NCBI RefSeq assembly: GCF_000427295.1
Contig: NZ_ATNM01000014.1
Span: 1-44,789 of the forward strand
DNA: 44,789 bases
Reading direction: 5' to 3'
Source: Cyclobacterium qasimii M12-11B
Lineage (GTDB): Bacteria; Bacteroidota; Bacteroidia; Cytophagales; Cyclobacteriaceae
The position numbers and the translations under genes were made by a program. The notes under the pieces were generated by a model, which saw only the letters and a list, made by a program, of their open reading frames with translations, was not told the DNA's origin and did no database searches. This document shows, in pieces, positions 16,850 through 28,078 of the stretch; position 1 is the first letter of the stretch, and each line of letters begins with the position of its first letter.

Positions 16850-18203
16850 ATGTCCGATCAGCTACCATCTTTTGATAATTTTAAGCTCAATAACCAACTT
16901 TTAAATGCTGTGAAGGAAATGGGTTATGAAAAACCTTCTCCGATCCAGGAAAAAGCAATACCATTGGCACTGGCTGGTCATGATATTTTGGGAATTGCGC
17001 AAACAGGTACCGGTAAAACTGCCGCTTATGTTTTGCCCCTACTTTTTAAAGTAAAGTATGCGCAAGGGCATCATCCCAGGGCATTGATCATGGCTCCCAC
17101 CAGGGAGTTGGTCATGCAGATTGAAGAAGCCATTAAGGAGTTTGGTAAATACACTGACCTTAGGTACGTATGCCTCTATGGAGGTCTTGGCCCTAAGCCA
17201 CAGATAGAAAAACTTCAAGAAGGTGTCGACATTATTATTGCCACCCCAGGAAGGTTTAGTGACCTTTATCAAAAGGGTGAAATATATACCAGAGACATCA
17301 AGACGATGGTTTTAGACGAAGCAGATAAAATGCTGGACATGGGCTTTCTTCCACAAATCAAAGCCATCCTGGAAGTCATACCTGTTAAAAGACAAAACCT
17401 ACTTTTCTCGGCTACTTTTAGCCAACGAGTAGAAAATCTCTCTTATGATTTCCTCGAATTCCCTGAAAGAGTAGAGGTAGCTCCTCAAGCAACAACTGCG
17501 GAAACAATCTCACAGATAAAATATTTTGTTCCCAATATCAAAACCAAGTTAAGCCTGTTGGAAAAACTTGTGATGGAGGAGGATTTTGAAAGAGGCATCA
17601 TCTTCACCAAATCCCGTATCAATGCAGACACTGTCTACAAATATCTCCAGAAACACCATTCAGGAAGCATCCGGGTAATTCACGCCAATAAGGGGCAGAA
17701 TACGAGGATCAACAGCATGGATGACTTCAAAAAAGGGGAGGTAAAAATACTTGTCGCTACCGATGTCGCAGCAAGAGGACTTGATGTAAGTATGGTAAGT
17801 CATGTTATTAATTTTGACGTACCATTGATTTACGAAGATTATGTTCACCGAATCGGTCGAACAGGAAGGGCAGAAAATGAAGGCAAAGCAGCAACCTTTA
17901 TAAACCCTGCTGAAGCATTTCACTTCGAAAAAATCGAGACAATCATAAGAATGATTGTGAATGAGCAGCCAATTCCGGGTGACATCACCTTACATGAAAC
18001 TCCTTTTGAAGAAAAACAGGCATACGAAAGGGAAATAGACAAACAAAAAAGAGGCCACGACCCTGATTTTAAAGGCGCTTTTCATGAAAAGAAAGGCCCG
18101 CCAAATGCTTTTAAAGAAAAAGAAGAAAAGCGAGGGAATAAAAACAGCAAGGCCAAAAGGAACAGAAACCAAATGAAGAAAAAAAGTAAGCATAAAAACA
18201 ATA
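16850..18203 (+). CDS. DEAD-box RNA helicase (RhlE-type)
   Basis: This is an ATP-dependent RNA helicase for RNA remodelling or ribosome assembly. The motifs run in order: the Q-motif region SFDNFKLN with PIQEKAIP, Walker A AQTGTGKT (50-57), PTREL, GG, TPGR, DEAD (156-159), SAT, and HRIGRTGR. A basic Lys-rich tail follows. As written, the frame runs on to 18250 through a terminator hairpin, adding a hydrophobic tail YLFLCLASLF that is atypical. Adding one A at 18200-18201 makes that hairpin perfect and creates a stop right after KKKSKHKNK, giving 451 residues. I prefer this end. Confidence 0.88.
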
Positions 18204-18234
18204 GGGGTTATTCTCCCTATTTGTTTTTATGCTT
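18188..18234. terminator. Bidirectional terminator between helicase and esterase genes
   Basis: The left arm at 18188-18206 (19 nt) and right arm at 18215-18234 (20 nt) are complementary throughout except for one missing A in the left arm (18200-18201). On the minus strand a T7 tract follows, as expected for the esterase gene ending at 18278. The plus-strand helicase end overlaps the stem. Confidence 0.85.
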
Positions 18235-18277
18235 AGCATCATTGTTCTAAGTCTTCACTAACCAAGGTTACACTTAG

Positions 18278-19141
18278 CTATTGATGGAATGTTTGTGAGA
18301 CAAACTCAAGAACTACTGGAAGGGAATTTCTCCAATAGGTCCAATTGTGAGCCCCGTCACGAATTCTGAATTCATGAGGTATTTCCATTTTTCTCATGGC
18401 AATATGCACCAGGCTATTTCCTTCATAAAGAAAATCATCATCCCCACAATCGAAAAACCATTTAACCGATTTTATATCCTCTGGGTCATTTAACTCAAGT
18501 TGTCTTAAGGCCTGGTGTTTGTCAAAATAAGTCTGAAGCGCAGCCTTGTCCTTAACCTCCACCTTACCTTTCGCCATTCTTTCCTGGAAATCTTCAAAAC
18601 TGGAATTTCTTAAAGAAGCGCTTAGAGGACAGGCGGAAGAAAACAGATCGGGTCTATGCATGGCATAGAAATAGCTACCTCCACCTCCCATGGACAAGCC
18701 TGATATGGCCCTGTATTTTTTCACGCTTTTGATGCGATATTGAGACTCCACATATGGCATTAATTCTTCGAAAAAGAAATCTTCATACCGCCAATCATTG
18801 GTTAAATCATTAAAATATCCTCTTTTACCCGTATTGGCATCAGGCATCACGATGATCATTGGAGTGGCTGAACCATCTGCAAATGCCTCATCCGCGATGC
18901 GCTGTACTTCCCCAAACTGAACCCATCCTGTTTGATCATCCCCTGCCCCATGTAGCAAATAAAGCACTGGGTAGGACCGCTGTGAATACTCATAACCGGG
19001 CGGTAAATAAACAGCAAACTTTCTTTCCATGTTTAGAATCTTACTGTCCATGGTCAAGGCATCAAACACCCTACTTTCCTGAGCTATCAGGCCTGAAAGT
19101 GTCATGAAAAATAAAGGCAAAAGAATACGTATAATTTTCAT
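18278..19141 (-). CDS. Secreted alpha/beta-hydrolase esterase (CE1/esterase D-like)
   Basis: The 287-residue protein has a signal peptide (about residues 1-20, ending LSGLIA-Q). The esterase fold follows: VYLPPGY, VLYLLHGAGDD (oxyanion region), the nucleophile elbow GLSMGG with Ser150, and a late His265 in GAHNWTYWR. Enzymes of this type remove acetyl or feruloyl groups from plant or algal polysaccharides, or hydrolyse simple esters. The substrate cannot be told. It stands alone, convergent with the helicase and divergent from the isomerase-like gene. No lipobox is seen, so it is periplasmic or secreted. Confidence 0.82.
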   Translation of the reverse strand: MKIIRILLPLFFMTLSGLIAQESRVFDALTMDSKILNMERKFAVYLPPGYEYSQRSYPVLYLLHGAGDDQTGWVQFGEVQRIADEAFADGSATPMIIVMPDANTGKRGYFNDLTNDWRYEDFFFEELMPYVESQYRIKSVKKYRAISGLSMGGGGSYFYAMHRPDLFSSACPLSASLRNSSFEDFQERMAKGKVEVKDKAALQTYFDKHQALRQLELNDPEDIKSVKWFFDCGDDDFLYEGNSLVHIAMRKMEIPHEFRIRDGAHNWTYWRNSLPVVLEFVSQTFHQ

Positions 19142-19325
19142 TGTTCTTATGGTTTATGTTTGGGTAGGGAAAGTAAAGAATTATTCCTTGTTATCCCTTT
19201 TTTTCAGGCCTAATTATCCTATGAGTTCTTAAAAACGGCCTTTAATTTTATTGTTTACCCAATTAACCATTGGCTATTTTTTACTATTTTGTCATAAGAA
19301 TCGAAACTAACTTATTCCTTTTGCC

Positions 19326-20282
19326 ATGAAAAGAAGAAAGTTTTTATCCAAAACCTCCCTTGCACTATTGAGCACTGGCTTATTTGAGGCTACTGATTTA
19401 TCCTTTAGCATAAAGCAAGAACGAAAGTTTAAAATAGCCCTTAACCCAGGGATCATAGGAGTCAAAGCAAATCTGCAGCAAACGCTGGATTATGCCATTA
19501 TTTATGGATATGAAACCATTAGCCCTTTCGTGGAAGAAGTAATGCAACATTACTCCGAACAACAATTAGCAGCATTAACAGGAAAAATGAAAGCCCATAA
19601 CATTGGTTATGGCTCCACCAATATCCCTGTTGAATTCAGAAATGACAAACGTAAGTTTCTGGAGGATTTTAAAATGTTAGAGGGATTTTGTAAGGCCATG
19701 GAAAAACAAGGCGCCACGCGAATCAACACATGGATCATCTCTTCCCATAAAGACCTCCCCTATAATGAAAACATGAAACAACATGCTTTTCGACTAGGAG
19801 AATGTGCCAAGGTAATGGAAGATCACGGTATTCGCCTCGGACTGGAATACCTGGGAACGAGACCATTACTCACCCAAAACCGATATCCATTTATAGCCAC
19901 TATGAAAGGAGGTCAGGAACTGATTAATGCAACCGGCCAAAGCAATGTAGGTTTTGTATTGGACTCATTTCATTGGTACACTGCCAATGACAGCAAAGCA
20001 GACATCCTCCAGCTAAAGCCCGAAGACATTGTGGTAGTAGACATTAATGATGCCCGAAGAGGTTTTACCAGAGAAACCCAAATGGATGGTAAGCGTGAAT
20101 TACCATTAGCAACAGGTGTGATTGACCTCAAATCATTTTTGGAAGGCCTGGTAGCCATTGGATATAATGGACCTGTCAGAACTGAGCCCTTTAATCAGGC
20201 ACTCGATGAAATGGACAATGAGGCTGCATTGATAAAAAATAAAGCTGCAATCATTAAAGCCCTCGCCTTAGTCGGCATGTGA
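19326..20282 (+). CDS. Sugar-phosphate isomerase/epimerase-like TIM-barrel protein with Tat-type signal
   Basis: The 318-residue protein begins MKRRKFLSKTSLALLSTG, a twin-arginine-like signal, so it is probably exported folded. The rest fits the xylose-isomerase-like TIM barrel (AP-endonuclease 2 superfamily). Candidate metal ligands lie in RLGLEYLG, VLDSFHWYT, VVDINDAR and RTEPFN. Such proteins isomerise or epimerise sugars, often inositol- or ketose-related, in Bacteroidota. The specific substrate is unknown. The two flanking genes are on the opposite strand, so it has no operon partner. Confidence 0.78.
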   Translation: MKRRKFLSKTSLALLSTGLFEATDLSFSIKQERKFKIALNPGIIGVKANLQQTLDYAIIYGYETISPFVEEVMQHYSEQQLAALTGKMKAHNIGYGSTNIPVEFRNDKRKFLEDFKMLEGFCKAMEKQGATRINTWIISSHKDLPYNENMKQHAFRLGECAKVMEDHGIRLGLEYLGTRPLLTQNRYPFIATMKGGQELINATGQSNVGFVLDSFHWYTANDSKADILQLKPEDIVVVDINDARRGFTRETQMDGKRELPLATGVIDLKSFLEGLVAIGYNGPVRTEPFNQALDEMDNEAALIKNKAAIIKALALVGM

Positions 20283-20321
20283 TCTGTATTTTCAAACCCG
20301 ACTCGCAAAAGCCTATAGGGC

Positions 20322-20777
20322 TTAGACGAATTTACGAATACTCATCATATAGCCCATGTGAAGGCCTTCATGGAAATTATTAAAAACAATGGCATCCTCA
20401 ACAGAGCTTAGATGAAAGCCCGTTTTGGTGGTTTTTTCGTGGAAAGAAATAAATTTACCAGTCTGATAATCAGACTCTGTTTGTTCTATTAATCCCATTA
20501 ATAATGATTTCAATTCCTCCTGTTCCGCAGCTGTTACCGGCTCATTGGGATTGGTCCCAATCCCATACTTTCCGAACATCTCATCAGACACATGTCCTTG
20601 CAAGCCTGCGCCTTTATAAACGAGTCCTTGCTGGGCCACAATGACATGCCCAATATTCCAAATAAGATTATTGTTAAACCCCTGAGGTATTTTATTTAAC
20701 TGCTCAAGGGTATAATTTTCAAGAAAATTGAGGTAAATCCCCCTACTGGTCTTCCAGGTTTTAAATGTAGCTTCCAT
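20322..20777 (-). CDS. DinB-like four-helix-bundle protein
   Basis: The 151-residue protein matches the DinB/YfiT-like metalloprotein fold in size and histidine layout. There is one His in NIGHVIVAQQGL at the end of the second helix, and others in NNFHEGLHMGYM in the last helix, which would bind a divalent metal. The family includes thiol transferases and many uncharacterised, stress-induced proteins. It is 146 nt downstream of the unknown exported-protein gene on the same strand, with no terminator seen between. No other functional clue. Confidence 0.75.
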   Translation of the reverse strand: MEATFKTWKTSRGIYLNFLENYTLEQLNKIPQGFNNNLIWNIGHVIVAQQGLVYKGAGLQGHVSDEMFGKYGIGTNPNEPVTAAEQEELKSLLMGLIEQTESDYQTGKFISFHEKTTKTGFHLSSVEDAIVFNNFHEGLHMGYMMSIRKFV

Positions 20778-20923
20778 TATTAATACAAGAGGATTGGAAA
20801 GGCCTTTTACCTATGCTAATAATCTAAAAGGCCTCTATTCTTCAATAATTATTCATTGTCCCGAGAAATAACTCCACCATGTTTCAGTGGAGAGAGACGG
20901 AATTCTTAAATACTTAGGATTGC

Positions 20924-21511
20924 TTATTTTTTTGGAGGGCTGATCATGATATGGGCACGATGAGTACCTGGATCCATTATCCATGGCATTCCCGGCACAT
21001 CAGGTTTCAAAGCCAAACCTGTACTTTCTTCAGTAGCCCAAGGGATATAGACCACATATCGAAGATAGGTATTGTCAACCTTCCCTTTGGAGGCATCATA
21101 GTCAGCTTTATCTGCAGTCAAAACATAAAGGGCTGCCGGAGCATCCGGCATTTTCAAACCACCACTTTTGGCTTCCTCTTCACGTGTATCAAATACCTGC
21201 TTAAAATTTTTACCTTCTTTTTTAAGCACTCTGCCTCGTTCCATAAAAGGCTCAAGGTCTTCGTGGTAACAAGAAACACTGAATCCATCTGCCTTAGGAT
21301 CGTCAGCAATACATATCATTTCATTACTTCCTTCCCTCAAAACTGTCCATTCCCCACTGGCATCATAACCATAAACTTTGGCATCTTTCCTGAAATCTTC
21401 CGGAGCAGCCAAGACTGCCGTCTTTATTTGAACAGATTTATCAGGAACTTGCTGAGCATCAACTCGGCCTATCAGAAATAAAATGAAAAGACTAATCAAT
21501 AATTTTTTCAT
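20924..21511 (-). CDS. Exported protein of unknown function
   Basis: The 195-residue protein has a clear signal peptide (MKKLLISLFILFLIGRVDA-Q) and no lipobox. The mature part shows no motif I can name. Recognisable features are a Trp-Thr rich start (GEWTVLREGSNEMICIADDP), two Cys in the mature part (ICIADD and VSCYHED) that might form a disulfide, and a C-terminal PGTHRAHIMISPP. The composition and intact frame support a real gene. It may share a transcript with the DinB-like gene downstream. Confidence 0.7.
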   Translation of the reverse strand: MKKLLISLFILFLIGRVDAQQVPDKSVQIKTAVLAAPEDFRKDAKVYGYDASGEWTVLREGSNEMICIADDPKADGFSVSCYHEDLEPFMERGRVLKKEGKNFKQVFDTREEEAKSGGLKMPDAPAALYVLTADKADYDASKGKVDNTYLRYVVYIPWATEESTGLALKPDVPGMPWIMDPGTHRAHIMISPPKK

Positions 21512-21829
21512 GGCTATGGCTACTGTAAGGTTAAATTAATTTTTAATCAATATACTCAATCTTTTGATTTCATTGAAAAATTATCCGGAAAACCTTTCAA
21601 CAGCAGCAATTGATTAATGATCACCTTTATAAAGAAGCATTTTTTACTTGAATTTCAACCCTTACCATCAATGGACAATCAAATGAGCTGAGGAACACTG
21701 CATCAGGAAAACCCAGTATAGATAAATCGAATCCTATGGAATAGACAAAGCTCGAAAGTGATTCTACCATAAAAAAAGGGCTGGAACTTTAGCCCAACCC
21801 TTTTTCAAATAGCATTAATTGATTTCAAA
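21512..21829. other. Intergenic region upstream of the exported-protein gene
   Basis: About 320 nt with no ORF. Its right end holds the M28 peptidase terminator. No TAnnTTTG box is seen for the exported-protein gene. Confidence 0.35.
21771..21806 (-). terminator. Terminator of the M28 peptidase gene
   Basis: AAAAAGGG (21773-21780) pairs with CCCTTTTT (21798-21805). An inner GGGCT/AGCCC alternative overlaps it, and a T-run follows on the minus strand (complement of 21771-21777). It starts 25 nt after the peptidase stop. Confidence 0.65.
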
Positions 21830-23327
21830 TTACCTTTCATTACGGTTATTGACGCGATCCACAGGCGTTCTATGCTCTCTATTGGCCAAATCCCAAGCAG
21901 TATGAAATATCAATTTGGCCCTCTTTTCCATCAAGTCAAATTCAATCTTATCTACGGTATCTGTTGGCTGATGATAATCATCATGCACCCCGTTGAAAAA
22001 GAAAATTACTGGAATATTGTGTTTAGCGAAATTATAATGATCAGAACGGTAGTAAAACCTGTTAGGGTCATCCTCAGCATCATACCTATAATCCAAAATC
22101 AGATTGGTATAGGTGATATTGTTGTATTCATTGACAATCTTGAGTTGAGAAGACAACATTTCAGAACCAATCACATAAATATAATCCTGGTTATCAGCAT
22201 CTTCGTACTCATAATCAATCCTACCTACCATATCAATATTGATATTGTTAACGGTGTTTTCAAGAGGGAAAATTGGGTTTTCTGAATAATACTCAGACCC
22301 AAGTAAGCCTTTCTCCTCACCAGTAACGTTTAAAAACAGGACGCTTCTTCTGGGCTTATAACCATCACTTGCTGCTTGTGAAAAAGCTTCTGCTATCTCC
22401 ATCACGGACACTGTACCGGATCCATCATCATCTGCACCATTGTTTATTTCACCAGTGCTACTCACACCTACATGGTCATAGTGAGAGGATATCACCAATA
22501 CCTCTTCCTTTTTATCCGTACCTTCCAGGAAGGCCATCACATTTTCAGTACTTACTATGTCTTTCTGTTTTACCACCTGATAGACTACTTTCTGAACCGG
22601 AATAACTGAAGGATCATTTTTAGCTGCTTCTTTTAACTCTTCCACTGCTGTATCGAAGATTTCTCCCATTTTAATCGAACTAACCATAAACACTGGTTTT
22701 TGCTCAGTTGGTTTATCAAAACCCATTCTCCCTTTACCAGACATGCTTTTATATCTATTAGCTATTCTGTCAAAGTTTGCTTGTCCTTCCATGGTTACGA
22801 TGATGGCTCCGGCAGCACCTGCTTCCATTACTTTAGCTACTGCTTCACCTAAGCTTTCACCAATGGCCCATAAGCCTACTAATTTTCCTTCAATAGCTAC
22901 CTTTGAAAGGTTTTCCTCAGTCGCCAGGCCTAAAAACACCAATTCCGACTTCCTTTTTTCTTCATATCAGCATCTCCAACAAAAACAAAATCCTCATTCA
23001 AGGTTAATTTATTCTTGCCCACCTTAAGGGATATTTCTTTCCAACTAACACTCGATAATTGGAAAGGTTGCAGGTAGCTTCCATCAACAGGACCTTTTAA
23101 GTTTTTTCTTTATAAAAATTAACCAGGTACTCAGCCGCTGTTTTTTGTCCCTCTGAACCTGTATCTCTTCCCTTCAACTCATCCGAAGCTAAATAAGTCA
23201 AGTGCTTTTTCAAATCAGCGCCTTGTATGGTTGAAGCATATTTTAAAGAGAGGTCTTCTTGCCCAAAAGTTGGACAGGAGATCGAGACAATAAGTAATAC
23301 CGCAACAAAAGTTAATTTATTTTTCAT
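21830..23327 (-). CDS. Secreted M28 family metallopeptidase (two single-base frameshifts)
   Basis: The product is a zinc aminopeptidase-type enzyme with a signal peptide (MKNKLTFVAVLLIVSISC). Three frames are needed. The first, from 23327, ends FYKEKT. The middle one reads NLKGPVDGSYLQPFQLSSVS to FVFVGDADMKK. The third runs from just above 22942 as KSELVFLGLATEEN. One A added near 23103-23108 and one near 22964-22969 join them into 499 residues. A PA-like insert (AGAAGAIIVT) precedes the catalytic core. The zinc ligands are complete: SSHYDHVG, NNGADDDGSG, the Glu-Glu in TGEEKGLLGS, NIDMVGR and YRSDHYNF. Two hits in one gene are best explained by sequence error, but true decay cannot be excluded. 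Confidence 0.85.
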
Positions 23328-23440
23328 TTTATATATTTAAGTGATTACTAATTAGCATTATCTGCTAGGCCCAAAAAATTCAAAAGGTTAATAAGAAGAT
23401 ATTTAAGCATCAATTCAACACCTAAATCAGCTAATATTTT

Positions 23441-23448
23441 TACCTTTG
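23441..23448 (+). promoter_or_regulatory. Putative -7 box upstream of gcvP
   Basis: TACCTTTG matches TAnnTTTG, 56 nt before the gcvP ATG. A TTG at the usual spacing is absent, so only the -7 element supports it. No glycine riboswitch fold was recognised in the leader. Confidence 0.5.
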
Positions 23449-23503
23449 CGAATCGTTACAAGGTATATTGGTCTGGCCAAAATTAATCATATTTTATCTT
23501 TTT

Positions 23504-26391
23504 ATGAAAATCAATCTCTCTTCATCCGAAAAATTCAGAAATAGACATATCTCACCCTCTGAAAATGATCTTCAGGATATGCTTAAAACCATAGGAGTTG
23601 ACTCCCTGGAAACCCTAATAGATGAGACTATCCCAAAAAACATCCGGTTAAAGCAGCCTCTACAATTACCCCCTCCACAATCGGAAAATTCATTCCTTAA
23701 AACTTTTAAGGCCACAGTAAGTAAAACCAAATTTTCAAATCTTATATAGGCTTGGGTTATTATGACACTTTGGTACCAGCTGTCATCCAGCGAAACATAT
23801 TAGAAAACCCAGGGTGGTACACGGCATATACGCCTTATCAAGCCGAAATAGCTCAGGGACGACTAGAAGCCTTGATTAATTTCCAGACCATGGTCAGTGA
23901 ACTTACTGGAATGAAATTGGCCAATGCCTCACTACTGGACGAAGGAACTGCCGCAGCAGAAGCCATGGCCATGCTAAGTGCAAGCAAAGGAAGAAGCAAA
24001 AAGAAAGCCAGTACCTTTTTTATAGATGAAAAAGTTTTTGAACAGACAAAAGAAGTGTTAAAGACCCGAGCGGCTCCTATAGGAATCTCTCTAAAAATCG
24101 GGTCATTGTCTGACCTTGACCTTACCGATCCAGATCTATTTGGCATACTAATACAGTATCCAAATTCCGATGGCGAGGTTATCGACTACAGCACACTAGT
24201 AGCTTCAGCTATTGAAAATGAAGTTTCCACGGCATTCAGTACAGACCTTTTAAGTCTCACCTTACTTAAGCCTCCAGGAGAAATGGGAGCAGATGTGGTG
24301 ATAGGAAGCACCCAGCGTTTTGGTGTTCCTATGGGATTTGGCGGACCTCATGCAGCATTTTTTGCTACCAAGGAATCTTTCAAAAGACAAATTCCAGGCA
24401 GGATAATAGGCGTTTCAGTAGATAATTCAGGGCGTAATGCTTACCGAATGGCTTTGCAGACCAGAGAACAACATATAAAAAGGGAAAGGGCCACCTCCAA
24501 TATCTGTACTGCTCAGGTTTTATTAGCCGTGATGGCTGGTATGTACGCAGTCTACCATGGTCCAAAAGGACTAAAAGCCATTGCTTCACGCACCCATGGT
24601 TTGGCTGTAATGACAGCGGAATGGCTTAATAAGCTTGGCTTTGAGCAAATAAATGAAGCCTATTTTGACACCATTCGTTTCAAGGTGGACGAAGTACAGA
24701 AAGAAAAAATTCGTGCTTTCGCTTTGTCAAAAAAACTTAACTTCAGGTATGAAGAATCCTATATTCTACTGAGCTTTGACCAGGCAAAAACAAGGCAAGA
24801 TGTTGTTGACATCTTTGAAGTATTTGCAAAATCCACCAATAAACTTCAACCAGAGATTCCTGAAATCCCTAGTCAAATTGAGTCAACCATACCTTCTTCA
24901 CTAGAACGAGAATCCACTTACCTTGAACATGAGGTATTCCAAAAATACCATTCAGAGCATGAAATGCTCCGTTATTTAAAAAGACTGGAGAACAAGGACC
25001 TTTCCTTGGTGCATTCCATGATTTCATTAGGCTCATGTACAATGAAGCTTAATGCAACTACAGAGATGATCCCAGTTACCTGGCCAGAAATTGGCCAGTT
25101 GCACCCATTTGCTCCTCAGAATCAGGCAGCGGGTTATTATGAGATGTTTCAAGACCTCAGAAATTGGCTAAGCGAAATCACTGGATTTGCCGACACTTCC
25201 CTACAGCCCAACTCTGGAGCACAAGGCGAATATGCAGGGCTAATGGTGATACGAGCATACCATCAAAGTAGAGAAGAGGATTTTAGGAACGTAGTATTAA
25301 TCCCTTCTTCAGCCCACGGAACCAACCCTGCATCAGCAGTGATGGCGGGAATGAAGGTGGTAATTATCCCTTGTGATGAAAAAGGGAATATAGACGTAGA
25401 CGCTTTTAAAGAAAAGGCAGCTGCCCATAAGGACCAACTTTCAGCCTTAATGGTAACTTACCCTTCTACGCATGGCGTTTTTGAAGCAGCCATACAAGAA
25501 ATCTGTGAACTTGTCCACGAATATGGTGGTCAGGTATACATGGACGGAGCCAATATGAACGCTCAAGTAGGACTTACAAGCCCTGGAATGATAGGCGCTG
25601 ATGTTTGTCACCTAAACCTCCACAAGACCTTTTGCATCCCTCATGGCGGAGGTGGACCAGGCATGGGGCCTATTTGTGTCGCCAAGCATTTGGTTCCTTT
25701 CTTACCAGGAAATCCTTATGTCAAAACAGGAGGAGTAGCAGCCATCACCCCTATATCATCAGCTCCTTATGGTAGTGCAAGTATATTGCCTATTCCTTAT
25801 GCTTATATTGCCATGATGGGTGAAGAAGGTTTGTCCAAAGCCACGAGAATTGCCATCCTGAATACCAACTATATTAAATCTCGTCTAGAGTCGGATTACC
25901 CTATCTTGTATACAGGCACCAATGGGCGGGCAGCTCATGAAATGATCCTCGATTGCAGGGCGTTTAAAGAAGCAAGTGTAGAGGTAGAAGACATAGCGAA
26001 ACGATTAATGGATTATGGCTTTCATGCACCTACCGTTTCATTCCCTGTACCGGGAACCCTTATGGTAGAACCTACTGAATCAGAATCTAAAGAGGAACTT
26101 GATAGGTTTTGCGATGCAATGATCTCCATACGTCAAGAAATCAGAGAAGTTGAAGAAGGAAAAGCAGACAAAGTATCTAACGTATTGAAAAATGCGCCCC
26201 ACACAGCAGCTGTTGTCATCTCAGATACCTGGGAACTGCCTTACAGTAGAGAAAAAGCCGCTTACCCTTTGCCTTTTGTCAGAGAGCGCAAGTTTTGGCC
26301 ATCTGTTGGTAGAATTGATGCTGCTTACGGAGACCGTAACCTGATGTGTAGTTGCATTCCCACATCAGAATTTGCTACTGAAGAAGCATAG
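23504..26391 (+). CDS. gcvP: Glycine dehydrogenase (decarboxylating), P-protein of glycine cleavage (single-base frameshift)
   Basis: This PLP enzyme decarboxylates glycine and passes the aminomethyl group to the H-protein lipoyl arm. The start is ATG at 23504 ([20 protein letters not shown]), since RHISPSE is the normal GcvP beginning. The first frame ends at 23749. The second begins in register before 23752 as [15 protein letters not shown]. Adding one A in the run before CC near 23730 restores [14 protein letters not shown], a hallmark stretch, and gives 962 residues. The PLP lysine lies in [17 protein letters not shown]. The H- and T-proteins are not in the window. A strong terminator follows. 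Confidence 0.93.
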
Positions 26392-26410
26392 ACTCTAAAG
26401 GGATAAAAAC

Positions 26411-26450
26411 AGAAAAACCCCAATTTGCTGATGCGAATTGGGGTTTTTCT
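26411..26450. terminator. Bidirectional terminator between gcvP and fumC
   Basis: A perfect 15-bp stem joins 26411-26425 (AGAAAAACCCCAATT) and 26436-26450 around a 10-nt loop. Its A- and T-rich outer ends let it serve both convergent genes. Confidence 0.92.
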
Positions 26451-26461
26451 TTTACAGTCAG

Positions 26462-27861
26462 TTATTTTAAACCACCTGTCATGTTTTCAGGTCTTACCCA
26501 TTCGTCAAATTGTTCATTTGTCAACAATTCAAGGTCAAGAGCAGCCTCTCTCAGGCTTGTTCCTTCTTTATGGGCCTTCTTAGCTATTTTAGCTGCATTT
26601 TCATAACCAATATGTGGGTTAAGTGCAGTAACAAGCATCAGACTATTTTCGAGATGTCTTTTTATGAACGGAATATTTGGCTCAATTCCTACCACGCAAT
26701 TGTCATTAAATGACACACAGACGTCACCTAAAAGTCTGGCAGAAGTTAGCAAATTATTCACCATCATTGGCTTGAACACATTGAGTTCAAACTGACCACT
26801 CATACCACCTACAGAAACGGCAACATCGTTTCCTATGACTTGAGCACAGACCATGGTCATCGCTTCTACCTGAGTAGGATTAACTTTTCCTGGCATAATA
26901 GAAGAACCTGGTTCATTTTCAGGGATTAGGATTTCACCTATTCCAGATCTTGGGCCAGAGGACAACATACGGATATCATTGGCAATTTTCATCAGGCTAA
27001 CGGCCAGTTGCTTCAAAGCCCCGTGGGTTTCTACTATGGCATCATGTGCCGCCAGCGATTCAAATTTATTGGGAGCAGTTACGAAAGGATTGCCTGAAAA
27101 ATGAGCAATTTTCTCTGCTACTAACGCTGCATATCCATTAGGTGTATTCAGCCCTGTACCTACTGCAGTACCACCAAGTGCCAACTCCGACAAATGCGGA
27201 AGGGTATTACCAATAGCCTTCATGGCATGGTCTAACTGTGCCACATATCCTGAAAACTCTTGCCCCAATGTCAATGGAGTTGCATCCATAAAGTGTGTTC
27301 TTCCTATTTTAACCACCGTCATGAATTCATCAGACTTGGCTTTTAGGACATCCCTAAGTTTTTTCGCACCTGTGAGGGTTGTATCTATCACCATTTTATA
27401 GGCGGCAATGTGCATTGCGGTAGGAAAAGTATCATTAGAGGACTGAGATTTGTTCACATCATCATTGGGATGAATTTTCTTTTTTCATCCTGTAAACTTC
27501 CACCTAAAAGTACGTGGGCACGATAGGCCACCACTTCGTTTACGTTCATGTTTGACTGTGTTCCTGAACCTGTTTGCCATACCACAAGTGGGAATTGGTC
27601 ATCAAGTTTCCCTTCAAGGATTTCATCACAGGCTTGACTAATTATATCTGCTTTGGCTTGGTCCAAAACGCCCAATTCCGCATTGGTCTGAGCAGCAGAT
27701 TTCTTCAGAATTGCAAAAGCATGGATGATCTCCAAAGGCATCTGATGTTTCAATCCACCGATTTTGAAATTATTGACAGATCTTTGGGTTTGAGCACCCC
27801 AGTATTTATCAGCTGGAACCTCTACCGGCCCCATGGTGTCTTTCTCTATCCTGTATTCCAT
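26462..27861 (-). CDS. fumC: Class II fumarate hydratase (single-base frameshift)
   Basis: The enzyme interconverts fumarate and malate in the TCA cycle without an Fe-S cluster. The N-terminal frame (from 27861) starts [20 protein letters not shown] with [13 protein letters not shown], then derails as RKFIPMMM. The second frame continues [14 protein letters not shown] and includes the family signature [13 protein letters not shown]. Adding one A near 27477-27487 restores [18 protein letters not shown] and gives 466 residues, the standard length. All active-site regions are present. Aspartase and argininosuccinate lyase relatives are less likely given the close match of N-terminal motifs. Confidence 0.94.
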
Positions 27862-28078
27862 TATGTTATATATTGATAATTTATAAATTGACTAATTATT
27901 CTGCTAAAATACGACAGGTCAGGCATAATCCATAAAGCAGAAGGAAATTCTTGTTTGATTAGGGGTGATTTAGACCTCAAGTCTTAAAATTATTTTGCAC
28001 AATAGGATTTAAAGCAGCCTATCCTGAGCTTTTTCATTATGTGATTCTAGTAATAGAAGGGCTATTGCTTTTCCCGAA

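Noticed and set aside
23330-23503. Glycine riboswitch upstream of gcvP
   Set aside because: The leader is short after the -7 box and I see no tandem three-way junction or conserved riboswitch core.
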